In this document: positions 48,278 through 56,704 of the stretch, piece by piece
How the letters are laid out: the number at the start of each line of letters is the position of its first letter
Numbering within the stretch: position 1 is the stretch's first letter
Source: Occallatibacter gabretensis
Lineage (GTDB): Bacteria > Acidobacteriota > Terriglobia > Terriglobales > Acidobacteriaceae
Assembly: GCF_001449115.1 (NCBI RefSeq)
Contig: NZ_LAIJ01000002.1
Span: 1 to 64,000 of the forward strand
Direction: 5' to 3'
Length of the DNA stretch: 64,000 nucleotides
Notes under the pieces: generated by a model
Told to the model about the DNA's origin: nothing
Seen by the model: the letters and a program-made list of their open reading frames with translations, nothing else
Databases searched by the model: none
Program-made: the position numbers and the translations under genes

Positions 48278-48787
48278 CTACTTCCCGTTCGGCATCGGCA
48301 TCGGTTTCACGCTCCCGCAATCCGGCCCCTTGTACATAGAGGTCGAACCGGAAGTCCATTCGATGGGTGCGGACCTGGAGCCCATCTGCATTGTGCCGGT
48401 AAAGTGCACCTTGCCAGTGGCGTGACCGTCTTCGGTCCAATGTGACTCGATGGTTCCTTTACCGCTCATCTGGCCGGAGCAGACCCAGTCCGCAGACATG
48501 CTGCCGGAGGCTATCGACACATTGGAAACCTGGCAATCTCCATGCGATTGCGGCATGGGCGCGCCATATTTGTCGATCATTGCCTGCGTCAGGCAGATCT
48601 GCGTGGTGTGCGGAGCACCGCTGAAGGCAGAGCCAGCCGGTGCGGTCATGCCGGGAGGCATGGGCGGCTGCTGCCAGGTTGTCGAGGTGGTCATCTCCCA
48701 CAGTCCGGGCTTTCTGCTGCCCTGCGCCAGAGCAATAGCAGCGGCAAGGCAGCAACACAGAAGCACCGAAATTCGAATCGAACGCAT
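48278..48787 (-). CDS. DUF3617 exported protein
   Basis: This 169-residue protein has a signal peptide (1-22) followed by the DUF3617 opening GLWEMTTSTTW, which describes a common family of small exported proteins in proteobacteria and acidobacteria. Four cysteines (near residues 66, 85, 103 and 156) may form disulfides. Function is unknown. It is convergent with rlmN, with a 14-base gap. Confidence 0.8.
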   Translation of the reverse strand: MRSIRISVLLCCCLAAAIALAQGSRKPGLWEMTTSTTWQQPPMPPGMTAPAGSAFSGAPHTTQICLTQAMIDKYGAPMPQSHGDCQVSNVSIASGSMSADWVCSGQMSGKGTIESHWTEDGHATGKVHFTGTMQMGSRSAPIEWTSGSTSMYKGPDCGSVKPMPMPNGK

Positions 48788-48881
48788 GAATATTCTCCTG
48801 TTGTCTCAGGGTGTGCGCGGCAGGCAAGCAGAAGAAGGGATGCCGGCGCGCTTCCACTCTACGCGAGCAGCGGAGAGATTC

Positions 48882-49919
48882 TTAGCTTTGCCGCACCAGC
48901 GCAGTCCGTCCCAGCGCCAGCAATGCGCCCGTGACACGCGATGCCGAGTGGCGCACAAAGGTCTCTTCGGTGGCGAAGTCCCCGGCAATGCACTTCACAC
49001 CGAGCGCCTCGACGCGTTCAATATCTGCCTCAATCGGAGAAGCGCCTTCTGCCGCATAGCGGGCCAGCGTCTCCGGCGTAAATGGCCTGACATTCACCAG
49101 CGCATAATCAAAGATCGACGCACGTGTGTGCTCGTAGATGCGCTCAATATGCTGTGAAGCCGTGAGCCCCAGGCTCTCATTGGCCTGCGTCATCAGGTTG
49201 CAGACAAACACACGCAAACCGCGTGCCGATGCCAGCGCTGTTGGAATCCCCTGTACCAGCAGGTTGGTAATGAGCGAAGTATAGAGCGATCCCGGCCCCA
49301 CCGTAATCAGGTCCGCGTGAGCAATTGCTTCCAGCGTCTCCGGCAACGCCGCGGCATCCGGCGGCTCCAGCATCAGCTCTTCAATGCGCCTCTTGCTTGC
49401 CGTGATATTCGTTTCGCCGCGCACCAGGGAGCCGTCATCCATGCGCGCAATCAGCGTCGCATTCGCCGTAGTCACGGGATAAATCTTGCCTCGCGTGGCA
49501 AGAATCTTCGAGGCCAGCTGAATCGCCTGCCCGAAGTCGCCGGTGATGTCCGTCAGCGCGGCCACAAAGAGATTTCCGAAGCTATGGCCTTCCAGGCTCG
49601 TCCCAGAGCGAAAGCGATAATCGAAGAGCTTGGCCAGCAGGTCGTGCTCCTCGCTCAGCGCCACCATGCAGTTGCGCAGGTCGCCCGGCGGAAGCATGTT
49701 GAAGTCTTTGCGAAGCCGCCCGGAGGAGCCTCCATCGTCCGTCACCGTCACCACGGCGGCCAGGTCCGAAATCTGTCCCGGCTCACTCGTGCCCGGCGAA
49801 GTTACATGGCTGCAAAGGCCGCGCAGCAGCGTGGAGAGGCCTGTGCCTCCGCCAATGGCAACCACGCGCAGGGGGCGCGTGGCGGAGGGAATCTCTTCAA
49901 CAGAGGAAACTACTGGCAA
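48882..49919 (-). CDS. YvcK/CofD-like gluconeogenesis factor
   Basis: This protein has about 345 residues and belongs to the YvcK family (2-phospho-L-lactate transferase fold). GGGTGLS is at about 24-30 and further motifs are VTDDGGSSGRLR and FGNLF. Relatives bind UDP-sugars and affect cell shape and growth on gluconeogenic substrates. The frame is open from 50009, overlapping the TPR gene. I prefer the TTG at 49919, which has GGAG six bases upstream and removes the overlap. It follows the TPR gene and is probably co-transcribed with it. Confidence 0.88.
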   Translation of the reverse strand: MPVVSSVEEIPSATRPLRVVAIGGGTGLSTLLRGLCSHVTSPGTSEPGQISDLAAVVTVTDDGGSSGRLRKDFNMLPPGDLRNCMVALSEEHDLLAKLFDYRFRSGTSLEGHSFGNLFVAALTDITGDFGQAIQLASKILATRGKIYPVTTANATLIARMDDGSLVRGETNITASKRRIEELMLEPPDAAALPETLEAIAHADLITVGPGSLYTSLITNLLVQGIPTALASARGLRVFVCNLMTQANESLGLTASQHIERIYEHTRASIFDYALVNVRPFTPETLARYAAEGASPIEADIERVEALGVKCIAGDFATEETFVRHSASRVTGALLALGRTALVRQS

Positions 49920-49947
49920 AAGTTTCTCCAGGGACTCGTCGTGGTCC

Positions 49948-50508
49948 CTACGGCTCAGGGTAGAGCAGCTCGGTAAAGCGGGGATCGTCTGCCATGGCCT
50001 GAAAATCATTGTCCGTCCTGGCCTGCAGGCGGTTGCGCGAATTCAAGCGGATCGCCTTCTCCAGCGCCGTCAGACACTCTTCCGGATGATTCGTGATGCA
50101 TTCCAGCAATGCCAGCCCGTACCAGGCATAGTCTGCCTTCGGCACATCGCCCAGCACACCCTGAAAGTGCTCCCGCGCATCCTCGTACAGCCCGTTGTTC
50201 AGCTGTAGCACGGCATAGTTGTACCGTTCTTCCGCCGATTGAAAGGTAATCCGCGCATGCTCCAGCTGCCGGTGACAGGTGGCAATGTACATGCGAATGC
50301 GCTCTGCAATCTCGTGCGGAGCCTCGGGCTGAAGTTTTTGCAGAGCGGAAAGCGCCTTCTCATACTTGCCCTGCTGCACCAGTTGTACGGCAGCCTGGTA
50401 GTGCTGATAGGCAGCGTTATTCGCGGCTGTTTTGGCCGCTTGCGATTTCGCAGGCTCCGCGGAAGTTTTTTTGCGGCTTGCTACAACATTTCTGGCCTGT
50501 TGCGTCAT
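49948..50508 (-). CDS. TPR repeat protein
   Basis: This 186-residue protein has a basic, Ala-rich N-terminus and then tetratricopeptide helices: AYQHYQAAVQLVQQGKYEKA, a second repeat with ERYNYAVLQLNNGLYEDA and a third with AWYGLALLECITNHPEE. It should act as a protein-binding scaffold. It has no signal peptide. It directly precedes the YvcK-type gene, so the two probably work together, although the partner is unknown. Confidence 0.85.
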   Translation of the reverse strand: MTQQARNVVASRKKTSAEPAKSQAAKTAANNAAYQHYQAAVQLVQQGKYEKALSALQKLQPEAPHEIAERIRMYIATCHRQLEHARITFQSAEERYNYAVLQLNNGLYEDAREHFQGVLGDVPKADYAWYGLALLECITNHPEECLTALEKAIRLNSRNRLQARTDNDFQAMADDPRFTELLYPEP

Positions 50509-50672
50509 TCGTTTTTATCCGATTCGAGAGGCACTCCAGCCACGCGCCGCGTATTCGAATGCGGCATAAGGGCGTCCTTGCCTGGTTGTCCTTTGCTCAG
50601 CCACCTTTTATACGCAGAATGCCGCGACGAGTCAAGACAGGCACTCTGCGCCTTCAATATACCCTGCGTACG

Positions 50673-51293
50673 TTATACGCGCTTGGTGTAAATCGCAGGA
50701 TTGAGACTGGGATCGTTATACATCTTCAGCTGCCGGTAAAGTTTGAAGCGCCGCGTACCTGCCATGGTCTCCTTCCACAGAGCGTCCAGGCACAAGGCCA
50801 GGTCCGCCCGCTGGTCTTCCAGAATCATAAGCCGAGCCACATTCCGCTCCACGTGACCGTTCGGTGCATCCGTGCGTTCAGACTCTTCGCGTGTGTGATA
50901 GATCTTCAGAGCCAGAATTGAAAGCCGGTCAATCATCAGCCCCGGAGACTCCGAATTCAGCGGAGCGTTCTCCGCGGGTAACCCATGCTCGGCAAGAACC
51001 TCCAGCAGAAACGCATCGATCTGCTCGGACAGATCGTTTCGCTTCTGATTCGTCGTATCGATGCGCCGCTTCACATCGGCAATCTGCGCGTCAGTCGCAC
51101 CTGGCGTGCGCGCCTCGTCCTCTGTATGCCACAGATCAAAGTTCGCGCGATGCTGATCTCCAATGAGCTGCCCGATTTTATCTCCCAGCGACAAAGCCGC
51201 ATCCGGCGCCATGTGCCAGATCGCGATCAGCTCGTCCTGCATAGTAATCACTTGCGCTACGGAAAAATTCAATGCTTCATCCCGCTTGTTCAT
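50673..51293 (-). CDS. DUF4254 protein
   Basis: This 206-residue soluble protein has the DUF4254 hallmark NFDLWHTEDEAR near residue 51, preceded by GQLIGDQHRA, and long helices afterwards. Family members often lie beside glycosyltransferase genes, but their role is unknown. Here the only neighbours are a TPR/YvcK pair and a divergent ATP-grasp gene with a shared 75-base upstream region. Confidence 0.8.
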   Translation of the reverse strand: MNKRDEALNFSVAQVITMQDELIAIWHMAPDAALSLGDKIGQLIGDQHRANFDLWHTEDEARTPGATDAQIADVKRRIDTTNQKRNDLSEQIDAFLLEVLAEHGLPAENAPLNSESPGLMIDRLSILALKIYHTREESERTDAPNGHVERNVARLMILEDQRADLALCLDALWKETMAGTRRFKLYRQLKMYNDPSLNPAIYTKRV

Positions 51294-51368
51294 TTTTGAT
51301 CAGACTTTTGAAGTGCATTGTCTATGGTAGAACTATCTCATCCGCGGGTCGATGCCGGGAAAGGCGCA

Positions 51369-52574
51369 ATGAGCGATAACGCAGATCGGATTCTCTGTAT
51401 TTCGACATATGAGAAGGGGCAGGACTTTCTGCTCCAGTGCGCCGATATGGGCGTAAAGACCACTCTGCTTACGCTCGAAAAACATCGCGATGGCGATTGG
51501 CCGCGCGAAGCTCTCGAAGAGCTGGCCACCATGCCCGAGGGGCTGACCAAAGAGCAGGTCACCAATACCGTTTGCTGGATGGCGCGCGGACGCAACTTTA
51601 ACCGCATTGTCGCTCTCGATGAATTCGATCAGGAGCTGGGCGCGCATCTCCGCGAACATATGCAAATTGCCGGCATGGGCATCACACTTGCCAATGCCTT
51701 TCGCGACAAGCTCGCCATGCGTACGCGCGCCCGCGAAGCCGGCTTTCTTGTCCCGGAATTTACCCGTGTCATCAACTACGACGAACTGCGTGGCTACGTG
51801 GCCACCGTTCCCGCACCGTGGCTGCTCAAGCCCCGCGCCAATGCCTCCGCCATCGGCATCCGCAAAATTGCGGAAGAGGAACAGCTCTGGCGCGCGCTCG
51901 ACGAGCTTGGCGACGAGCAAAGCCACTTCGTTCTCGAGCGCTTTGTCCCCGGCGAGATCTTTCACGTCGACTCCATCATCAGCGATCGCCAGATCGTCTT
52001 CGCCGCTGCGCACAAATACGGCAAGCCGCCCATGCAGGTCATGCATGAAGGCGGTGTCTTTAGCACGCGCACGGTAGACCGGGGCAGTAGCGACTGGCGG
52101 GAGCTGACGGACCTCAATGCGCGTCTCGTGCCCGCGCTCGGCATGGTTCGAGGCGTCACGCACGGCGAATACATCAAAGCGCACGCCGATGGGCGCTTCT
52201 ATTTTCTCGAGGTTGCCGCCCGCGTCGGCGGAGCTTTTATTGCCGATTTAGTCGCGAGCGCCACAGGCGTCAATCTCTGGCGTGAGTGGGCGCGTATCGA
52301 AATCGAACAGCTGCGAGGCAACCCGTATCACCCCCCGGCGCATTATGCAGAGTATGCCGGTAGTGTTCTCTGCCTCGCGCAGACATCACATCCGGATACA
52401 AGCGCCTTTAACGCGCCGGAGATTGTTCATCGTATGAAAAAGCACCACCACGCCGGGCTTATAGTACGTTCACAGGAACCCGATCGGGTGGAAGAACTAG
52501 TTGACACATATAGCGCAGAATTTGCGCGTTTATTTCTGGCATCCATGCCAGCCCCAGAGAAACCCACAGCATAG
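51369..52574 (+). CDS. ATP-grasp family ligase of unknown substrate
   Basis: This protein has about 401 residues. It has an N-terminal Rossmann-like domain (RILCISTYEKGQDF) and an ATP-grasp domain in the middle, with a Lys/Arg-rich ATP segment (WLLKPRANASAIGIRK) and the acidic metal-binding region around FYFLEVAARVGG. ATP-grasp enzymes couple ATP to a carboxylate and an amine or similar. The substrate is not known. The frame extends to 51318, but the ATG at 51369 is preceded by AAAGG and matches the family start. It is divergent from the DUF4254 gene, and the two may act in the same pathway. Confidence 0.8.
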   Translation: MSDNADRILCISTYEKGQDFLLQCADMGVKTTLLTLEKHRDGDWPREALEELATMPEGLTKEQVTNTVCWMARGRNFNRIVALDEFDQELGAHLREHMQIAGMGITLANAFRDKLAMRTRAREAGFLVPEFTRVINYDELRGYVATVPAPWLLKPRANASAIGIRKIAEEEQLWRALDELGDEQSHFVLERFVPGEIFHVDSIISDRQIVFAAAHKYGKPPMQVMHEGGVFSTRTVDRGSSDWRELTDLNARLVPALGMVRGVTHGEYIKAHADGRFYFLEVAARVGGAFIADLVASATGVNLWREWARIEIEQLRGNPYHPPAHYAEYAGSVLCLAQTSHPDTSAFNAPEIVHRMKKHHHAGLIVRSQEPDRVEELVDTYSAEFARLFLASMPAPEKPTA

Positions 52575-52796
52575 CTGTGCTTGCCTGAATCAACAGGCCG
52601 GCACATCTTGCGCGCCAAATGGACTGAAATCAGTCCAACAACAACGGCTCTTGAGCCGATAGATAAATCACGGCAGCGGCGGACCCTTCGCCTATGCCGG
52701 CGCAGTGTGTAGGTTTTTTTGTACTTCTAAATCACGGTGTAATTGCAGGCGTCGGAATTTCATGCCTTAAAATTCCTGCGCCCATGGAGACTGTGC

Positions 52797-53846
52797 ATGA
52801 AATTTTCCCGTCTGGCGCCTCTGTTTATTCTCTGGTGCGTAGTAATACTTGCATTTCCGTGCAGCATAGCGTTCGCACAGGACGCTCCACCGCCAGCCCA
52901 GCCCGCGCCTCCGCAAAAGCCTTCGCCTGACAATCCTCAGCCGCCTGTGCCTCAACCCGCGCCGGATAATCCCGCGACACAGCCGCAGCCTCCTATCGAC
53001 AGCACTTCGCAGCAGCCGTTGCCCGCTGCTCCGTCACCTGCAGCGCCGGTGGATCAAAACCCCTACCCGGTACCCGCTCCGAATCCGCCTCCGCTCATGC
53101 GCGGTGAAAAATATCGCGCTCCGTGGCAAGGCGAGGAGCACTGGGGGCCGCTTTCCCGCGTCGGCATCGGCGCCGATATTTCACCGCTCGGTATCGGCAT
53201 CAAGGGCGCGGTCATCCTGACGCGAACCATCGATGCACGGGTGATGGGAAATTTCCTCAGCTTTACCACACCCAATTTTGACGTAGACGGAACCAAAGCC
53301 ACTGGAACCCTTCGTCTCGCCTCGCTGCAGACCGCGGTCGATTTTTATCCGCGCAACAGCATCTGGCGGCTCAGCGCCGGCGCGCTGCTCTGGAATGGAA
53401 ATCAGATCAGTGCAAAGGGAATTGAGCAGCCGGGAACAAGCTTCACGCTCGATGGTCAGACATACTATTCGTCGAACTCAGATCCGGTGGGCGGCAGCGG
53501 CGTCGTCGGCTTGCATACCAATGAGCCGGCCTTTACTGCCAGCTTCGGCTTCGGGCGTTTCGTTCCACGCTCCGGTCGCCACTGGTCCTTTCCATCGGAG
53601 TTTGGGGTCGTCTTTATGGGCGCGCCATCACTCAACATCAACGTCTCCGGAACAGCCTGTCTTACCGCTGCGGAAACCCCAGCCACGTGCAGCGATGTAG
53701 GCGATACTACCAATCCAGTCGGCGCGGCCTTTCAACAGTCTCTTCAGTCTGCAGTAGCCCGCTGGCGTCGCTCGCTCAGCGAAGCGACCATTTACCCCAT
53801 CTTTTCCTACGGCGTTGTCTACAGCTTCACTGTCAGGAACAAATAA
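52797..53846 (+). CDS. Outer-membrane protein with Pro-rich periplasmic segment
   Basis: This protein has about 349 residues. It has a signal peptide (1-25), a long Pro/Gln-rich spacer (about 28-100), then a beta-rich domain that probably forms an outer-membrane barrel ending in TVRNK. I know no named family. GGAG seven bases before the ATG supports the start. It lies 54 bases before galT on the same strand, possibly in one transcript. Confidence 0.7.
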   Translation: MKFSRLAPLFILWCVVILAFPCSIAFAQDAPPPAQPAPPQKPSPDNPQPPVPQPAPDNPATQPQPPIDSTSQQPLPAAPSPAAPVDQNPYPVPAPNPPPLMRGEKYRAPWQGEEHWGPLSRVGIGADISPLGIGIKGAVILTRTIDARVMGNFLSFTTPNFDVDGTKATGTLRLASLQTAVDFYPRNSIWRLSAGALLWNGNQISAKGIEQPGTSFTLDGQTYYSSNSDPVGGSGVVGLHTNEPAFTASFGFGRFVPRSGRHWSFPSEFGVVFMGAPSLNINVSGTACLTAAETPATCSDVGDTTNPVGAAFQQSLQSAVARWRRSLSEATIYPIFSYGVVYSFTVRNK

Positions 53847-53899
53847 ACTCATCTGATGCGCAATGCCCCCGCACGGATAAAATTGTCGCGGGGGCAAGA

Positions 53900-54949
53900 A
53901 TGTCGAACAACTGGCAATACCCGCATCGGCGCTGGAATCCGCTTCGCAAATCCTGGGTCATGGTCTCGCCGCATCGCACACAGCGACCCTGGCAAGGCGA
54001 GGTCGCGGAAAAAACGCTTCCCGCGGCAATTCACCACGATCCGCAGTGCTATCTCTGCCCCGGAAATCCGCGTGCCGGCGGAGCCGTGAACCCCGACTAC
54101 AAAAGCGTCTTCGCCTTTGTAAACGATTACGCCGCACTTCTGCCTGAGTTGCCCTCAACCGAAACTCCATCAGCCCCTGGCTCGCTGCTCACTGGCGAAG
54201 CCGTGCGCGGTCTCTGCAAGGTTCTCTGCTTCCATCCCGATCACAGCCTCACCCTCGCCCGCATGACGCGCGAAGAGATTCGTCCGGTTATCGACGGCTG
54301 GACGCAGCAGTACGAAGAACTCAGCGCGCTCGGCTGGATTCAGTACGTTCAGATCTTTGAAAATCGCGGCGCCATGATGGGAGCCAGCAACCCGCATCCC
54401 CATGGCCAGATCTGGGCCACAGGTTTTGTCCCCGATGAACCAGCGCTTGAAACCGAAGCGCAACGCGAACACCTTCATAAAACCGGCCAGTGCCTGCTCT
54501 GCCAATACGTCGAAGCCGAGCGCGCCGCAGGCGAGCGCATTCTCTTTGAGAACGATCACTTCCTCGCCCTCGTTCCCTGGTGGGCCGTCTGGCCCTTTGA
54601 GGTCATGATCCTCAGCCGCCGCCACCTGGGCGCGCTGCCGGAACTCACCTCAGAGGAACGCGATGCCCTGGCCGACATCCTCAAGCGCACCACCACGCGC
54701 TACGACAACCTCTTCGAAACGCTCTTTCCCTATACGATGGGCCTGCATCAGTCGCCCACAGATGGTCAAAACCATCCCGAGTGGCACTTCCACATTCACT
54801 TTTATCCGCCCCTGCTGCGCTCCGCCACGGTACGTAAATTCATGGTGGGTTTTGAAATGCTCGGAATGCCGCAGCGCGACATCACTCCCGAAGCCGCTGC
54901 CGACCGGCTGCGCAACTGCTCAGAAGTCCATTTCTGGCCGAGAGAATAA
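53900..54949 (+). CDS. galT: UDP-glucose-hexose-1-phosphate uridylyltransferase
   Basis: This 349-residue enzyme moves UMP between glucose-1-phosphate and galactose-1-phosphate in the Leloir pathway. C50 and C53 (CYLC) are metal ligands, and the active-site HPHPHGQ segment is at about 165-171, with H168 as the nucleophile. The full HIT-type fold is present. The frame is open from 53687, but residues before the ATG at 53900 do not belong to the family. galK and galE are not seen in this window. It may support envelope polysaccharide synthesis. Confidence 0.92.
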   Translation: MSNNWQYPHRRWNPLRKSWVMVSPHRTQRPWQGEVAEKTLPAAIHHDPQCYLCPGNPRAGGAVNPDYKSVFAFVNDYAALLPELPSTETPSAPGSLLTGEAVRGLCKVLCFHPDHSLTLARMTREEIRPVIDGWTQQYEELSALGWIQYVQIFENRGAMMGASNPHPHGQIWATGFVPDEPALETEAQREHLHKTGQCLLCQYVEAERAAGERILFENDHFLALVPWWAVWPFEVMILSRRHLGALPELTSEERDALADILKRTTTRYDNLFETLFPYTMGLHQSPTDGQNHPEWHFHIHFYPPLLRSATVRKFMVGFEMLGMPQRDITPEAAADRLRNCSEVHFWPRE

Positions 54950-55075
54950 AGCGGGAAGGGAAGAAATGCCCGCCGCGACCATCAACAGTGCTACTCACCG
55001 CGACTGCACGCAGAACGTGCGGTCGCTTCGATGAGAGATCCCTGGTCTGAAGTTGTGGGATTGGGCTGAATGCTG

Positions 55076-55151
55076 TGGTGAGCTCGCTGGGAATCGAACC
55101 CAGGACCCACGCATTAAAAGTGCGTTGCTCTACCGACTGAGCTACGAGCTC
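55076..55151 (-). tRNA. tRNA-Lys (UUU), CCA encoded
   Basis: The acceptor stem GAGCTCG (5') pairs with CGAGCTC (3'), followed by discriminator A and an encoded CCA. The D arm, the T arm with GGTTCGATTCC and the anticodon loop with TTT are all normal, which gives lysine tRNA of 76 bases. Confidence 0.95.
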
Positions 55152-55162
55152 GTTACACTACG

Positions 55163-55168
55163 ATTATC
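55163..55168 (-). promoter_or_regulatory. -10 box candidate of the tRNA-Lys gene
   Basis: On the minus strand GATAAT lies 11 bases before the tRNA 5' end, with five of six bases matching TATAAT. No clear -35 box was found. Confidence 0.35.
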
Positions 55169-55519
55169 TCTAAACTAACACAGGCAGTGCTCTATTTTCA
55201 CCCCCTCTGCCCGCTTTGGCTCGCTTACGCACATAGGTTGCGAATTAGGAAAAATCATTTCGAATTCTTGAGAATCGAAGCTAAATTTCCTCATCGTGCT
55301 GATCTTCGCGTTCCTGATGGAGATCTGGGTCAGGCAATGGCTGGGTCACCACGCGCGCCGGCGTTTGAAGATGGGTTAGTCCGAAGCATCTGTTACGGCT
55401 GGCAGAAGTCGGTCTGTTAAAACGCAGTATTTGGAAAGCCGGGGCAGATACCCTACACTTGTGCTTTCCATGGCATCCAACGGGCCAGAGCTGCAATCCC
55501 TTAGCGGAGAATCAGATCG
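55169..55519. other. Spacer between tRNA-Lys and bcsZ
   Basis: This stretch of about 350 bases holds no confirmed gene. Short open frames exist on both strands, including a minus-strand one (55281-55496) with an acidic tail, but none has a ribosome binding site or recognisable product. The bcsZ promoter is expected here but no convincing boxes were found. Confidence 0.4.
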
Positions 55520-56704
55520 ATGAGTGCGTGGTGGACGCGGTCGCGGCTTCGGATTCTGCTGTCAATATTGCCTTTCCTGATGGCTGCCGACGGCTGCAGA
55601 TCCGCCGCCGTGCAGTCCTGGCCACTCTGGGAAAAGTACGCCGGGCGATTTATCAGCGCCGACGGCCGTGTTGTTGATCCCATGCGCGGCGACATCACTA
55701 CATCGGAAGGCCAGAGTTATGCGCTCTTCTTCGCGCTGATCAACAATGACCGCGCGCGCTTTGACCTGCTGCTCAAATGGACGCAAGCCAACCTCGCTGC
55801 CGGCGATCTCAGCACGCACCTGCCCGGCTGGATGTGGGGTAAGGCGCCGGATGGAAAATGGAAGCTCCTCGATAAAGGTCAAGCGGCGGATTCCGACTGC
55901 TGGATTGCCTACTCACTCATCGAGGCCGGCCGGCTCTGGAAGAACGACCAGTACACCCATCTTGGCCAGGCCATGTTGGGCCAGATTGCCAACGCCGAAG
56001 TCGAAGATCTGTCCGGTTTTGGCCTCATGCTCATGCCCGGCCTCAGCGATAGCTTCATCCACGGCCAGGCCTACACGCTCAACCCAAGCTACGTGCCGCA
56101 CTTCCTCTTCGCGCGCTTTGCCGTCGTCGATCCCACAGGTCCCTGGCCCGCAATCGCCGCCAACACCCCCCGCTTCCTCAAGCAGAGCACGCGTAGTGGA
56201 TACATCATGGATTGGGTCACCTACACACCGGGCACAGGATTCAAGCCAGCCTCCGGTCCCGCGCCGTCGGACCCCACCAAACCCACGCCGCCCGCAGTCG
56301 GAGGCTACGATGCCATTCGCGTCTATCTCTGGGCAGGCATGGAAAACCCTGCCGGACCAATGCGCTCACAGTTGCTAGCCGCCGTTCCCTCCATGGCGAG
56401 TTATCTTGCTGATCATGGTGCCCCGCCTGAAAAGGTAAGTGACGAAGGCATTCCGATCCTTCAAGATGGACCAATAGGCTTTTCCGCTGCGGTGTTACCG
56501 TATCTTCGTGCACTGCCGCAAGCGAGCAAGTCTGCTGCGCAGCAGAAGCAGCGAATTGACGCGCAGTTGAACCCGGCCACCGGCCTCTACGGCAAGGACC
56601 CGGCGTATTACGATCAGAACCTGATTCTCTTTGCCTCCGGATTTGATCAGAGTAAGTTCAGCTTCGGCCCGGAGGGCGAATTAAAGGTACAGTGGACATA
56701 TTGA
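55520..56704 (+). CDS. bcsZ: Periplasmic GH8 endoglucanase of cellulose synthesis
   Basis: This 394-residue enzyme has a signal peptide (1-26) and a GH8 domain. The catalytic acid is E63 in TSEGQSY and the base D124 in ADSDCWIAY, as in BcsZ of enterobacteria. It cuts beta-1,4-glucan in the periplasm during cellulose export. Length is normal. It overlaps bcsC by one base (TGATG), so the two are coupled. The synthase genes bcsA and bcsB do not appear in this window. Confidence 0.9.
   Translation: MSAWWTRSRLRILLSILPFLMAADGCRSAAVQSWPLWEKYAGRFISADGRVVDPMRGDITTSEGQSYALFFALINNDRARFDLLLKWTQANLAAGDLSTHLPGWMWGKAPDGKWKLLDKGQAADSDCWIAYSLIEAGRLWKNDQYTHLGQAMLGQIANAEVEDLSGFGLMLMPGLSDSFIHGQAYTLNPSYVPHFLFARFAVVDPTGPWPAIAANTPRFLKQSTRSGYIMDWVTYTPGTGFKPASGPAPSDPTKPTPPAVGGYDAIRVYLWAGMENPAGPMRSQLLAAVPSMASYLADHGAPPEKVSDEGIPILQDGPIGFSAAVLPYLRALPQASKSAAQQKQRIDAQLNPATGLYGKDPAYYDQNLILFASGFDQSKFSFGPEGELKVQWTY

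Noticed and set aside
53687..53899. Upstream extension of the galT frame
   Set aside because: It overlaps the end of the outer-membrane protein gene and has no GalT homology; the family start is at 53900.
55281..55496. Minus-strand frame of 71 codons with an acidic tail
   Set aside because: No ribosome binding site or known family; it may be chance open sequence in the bcsZ leader.
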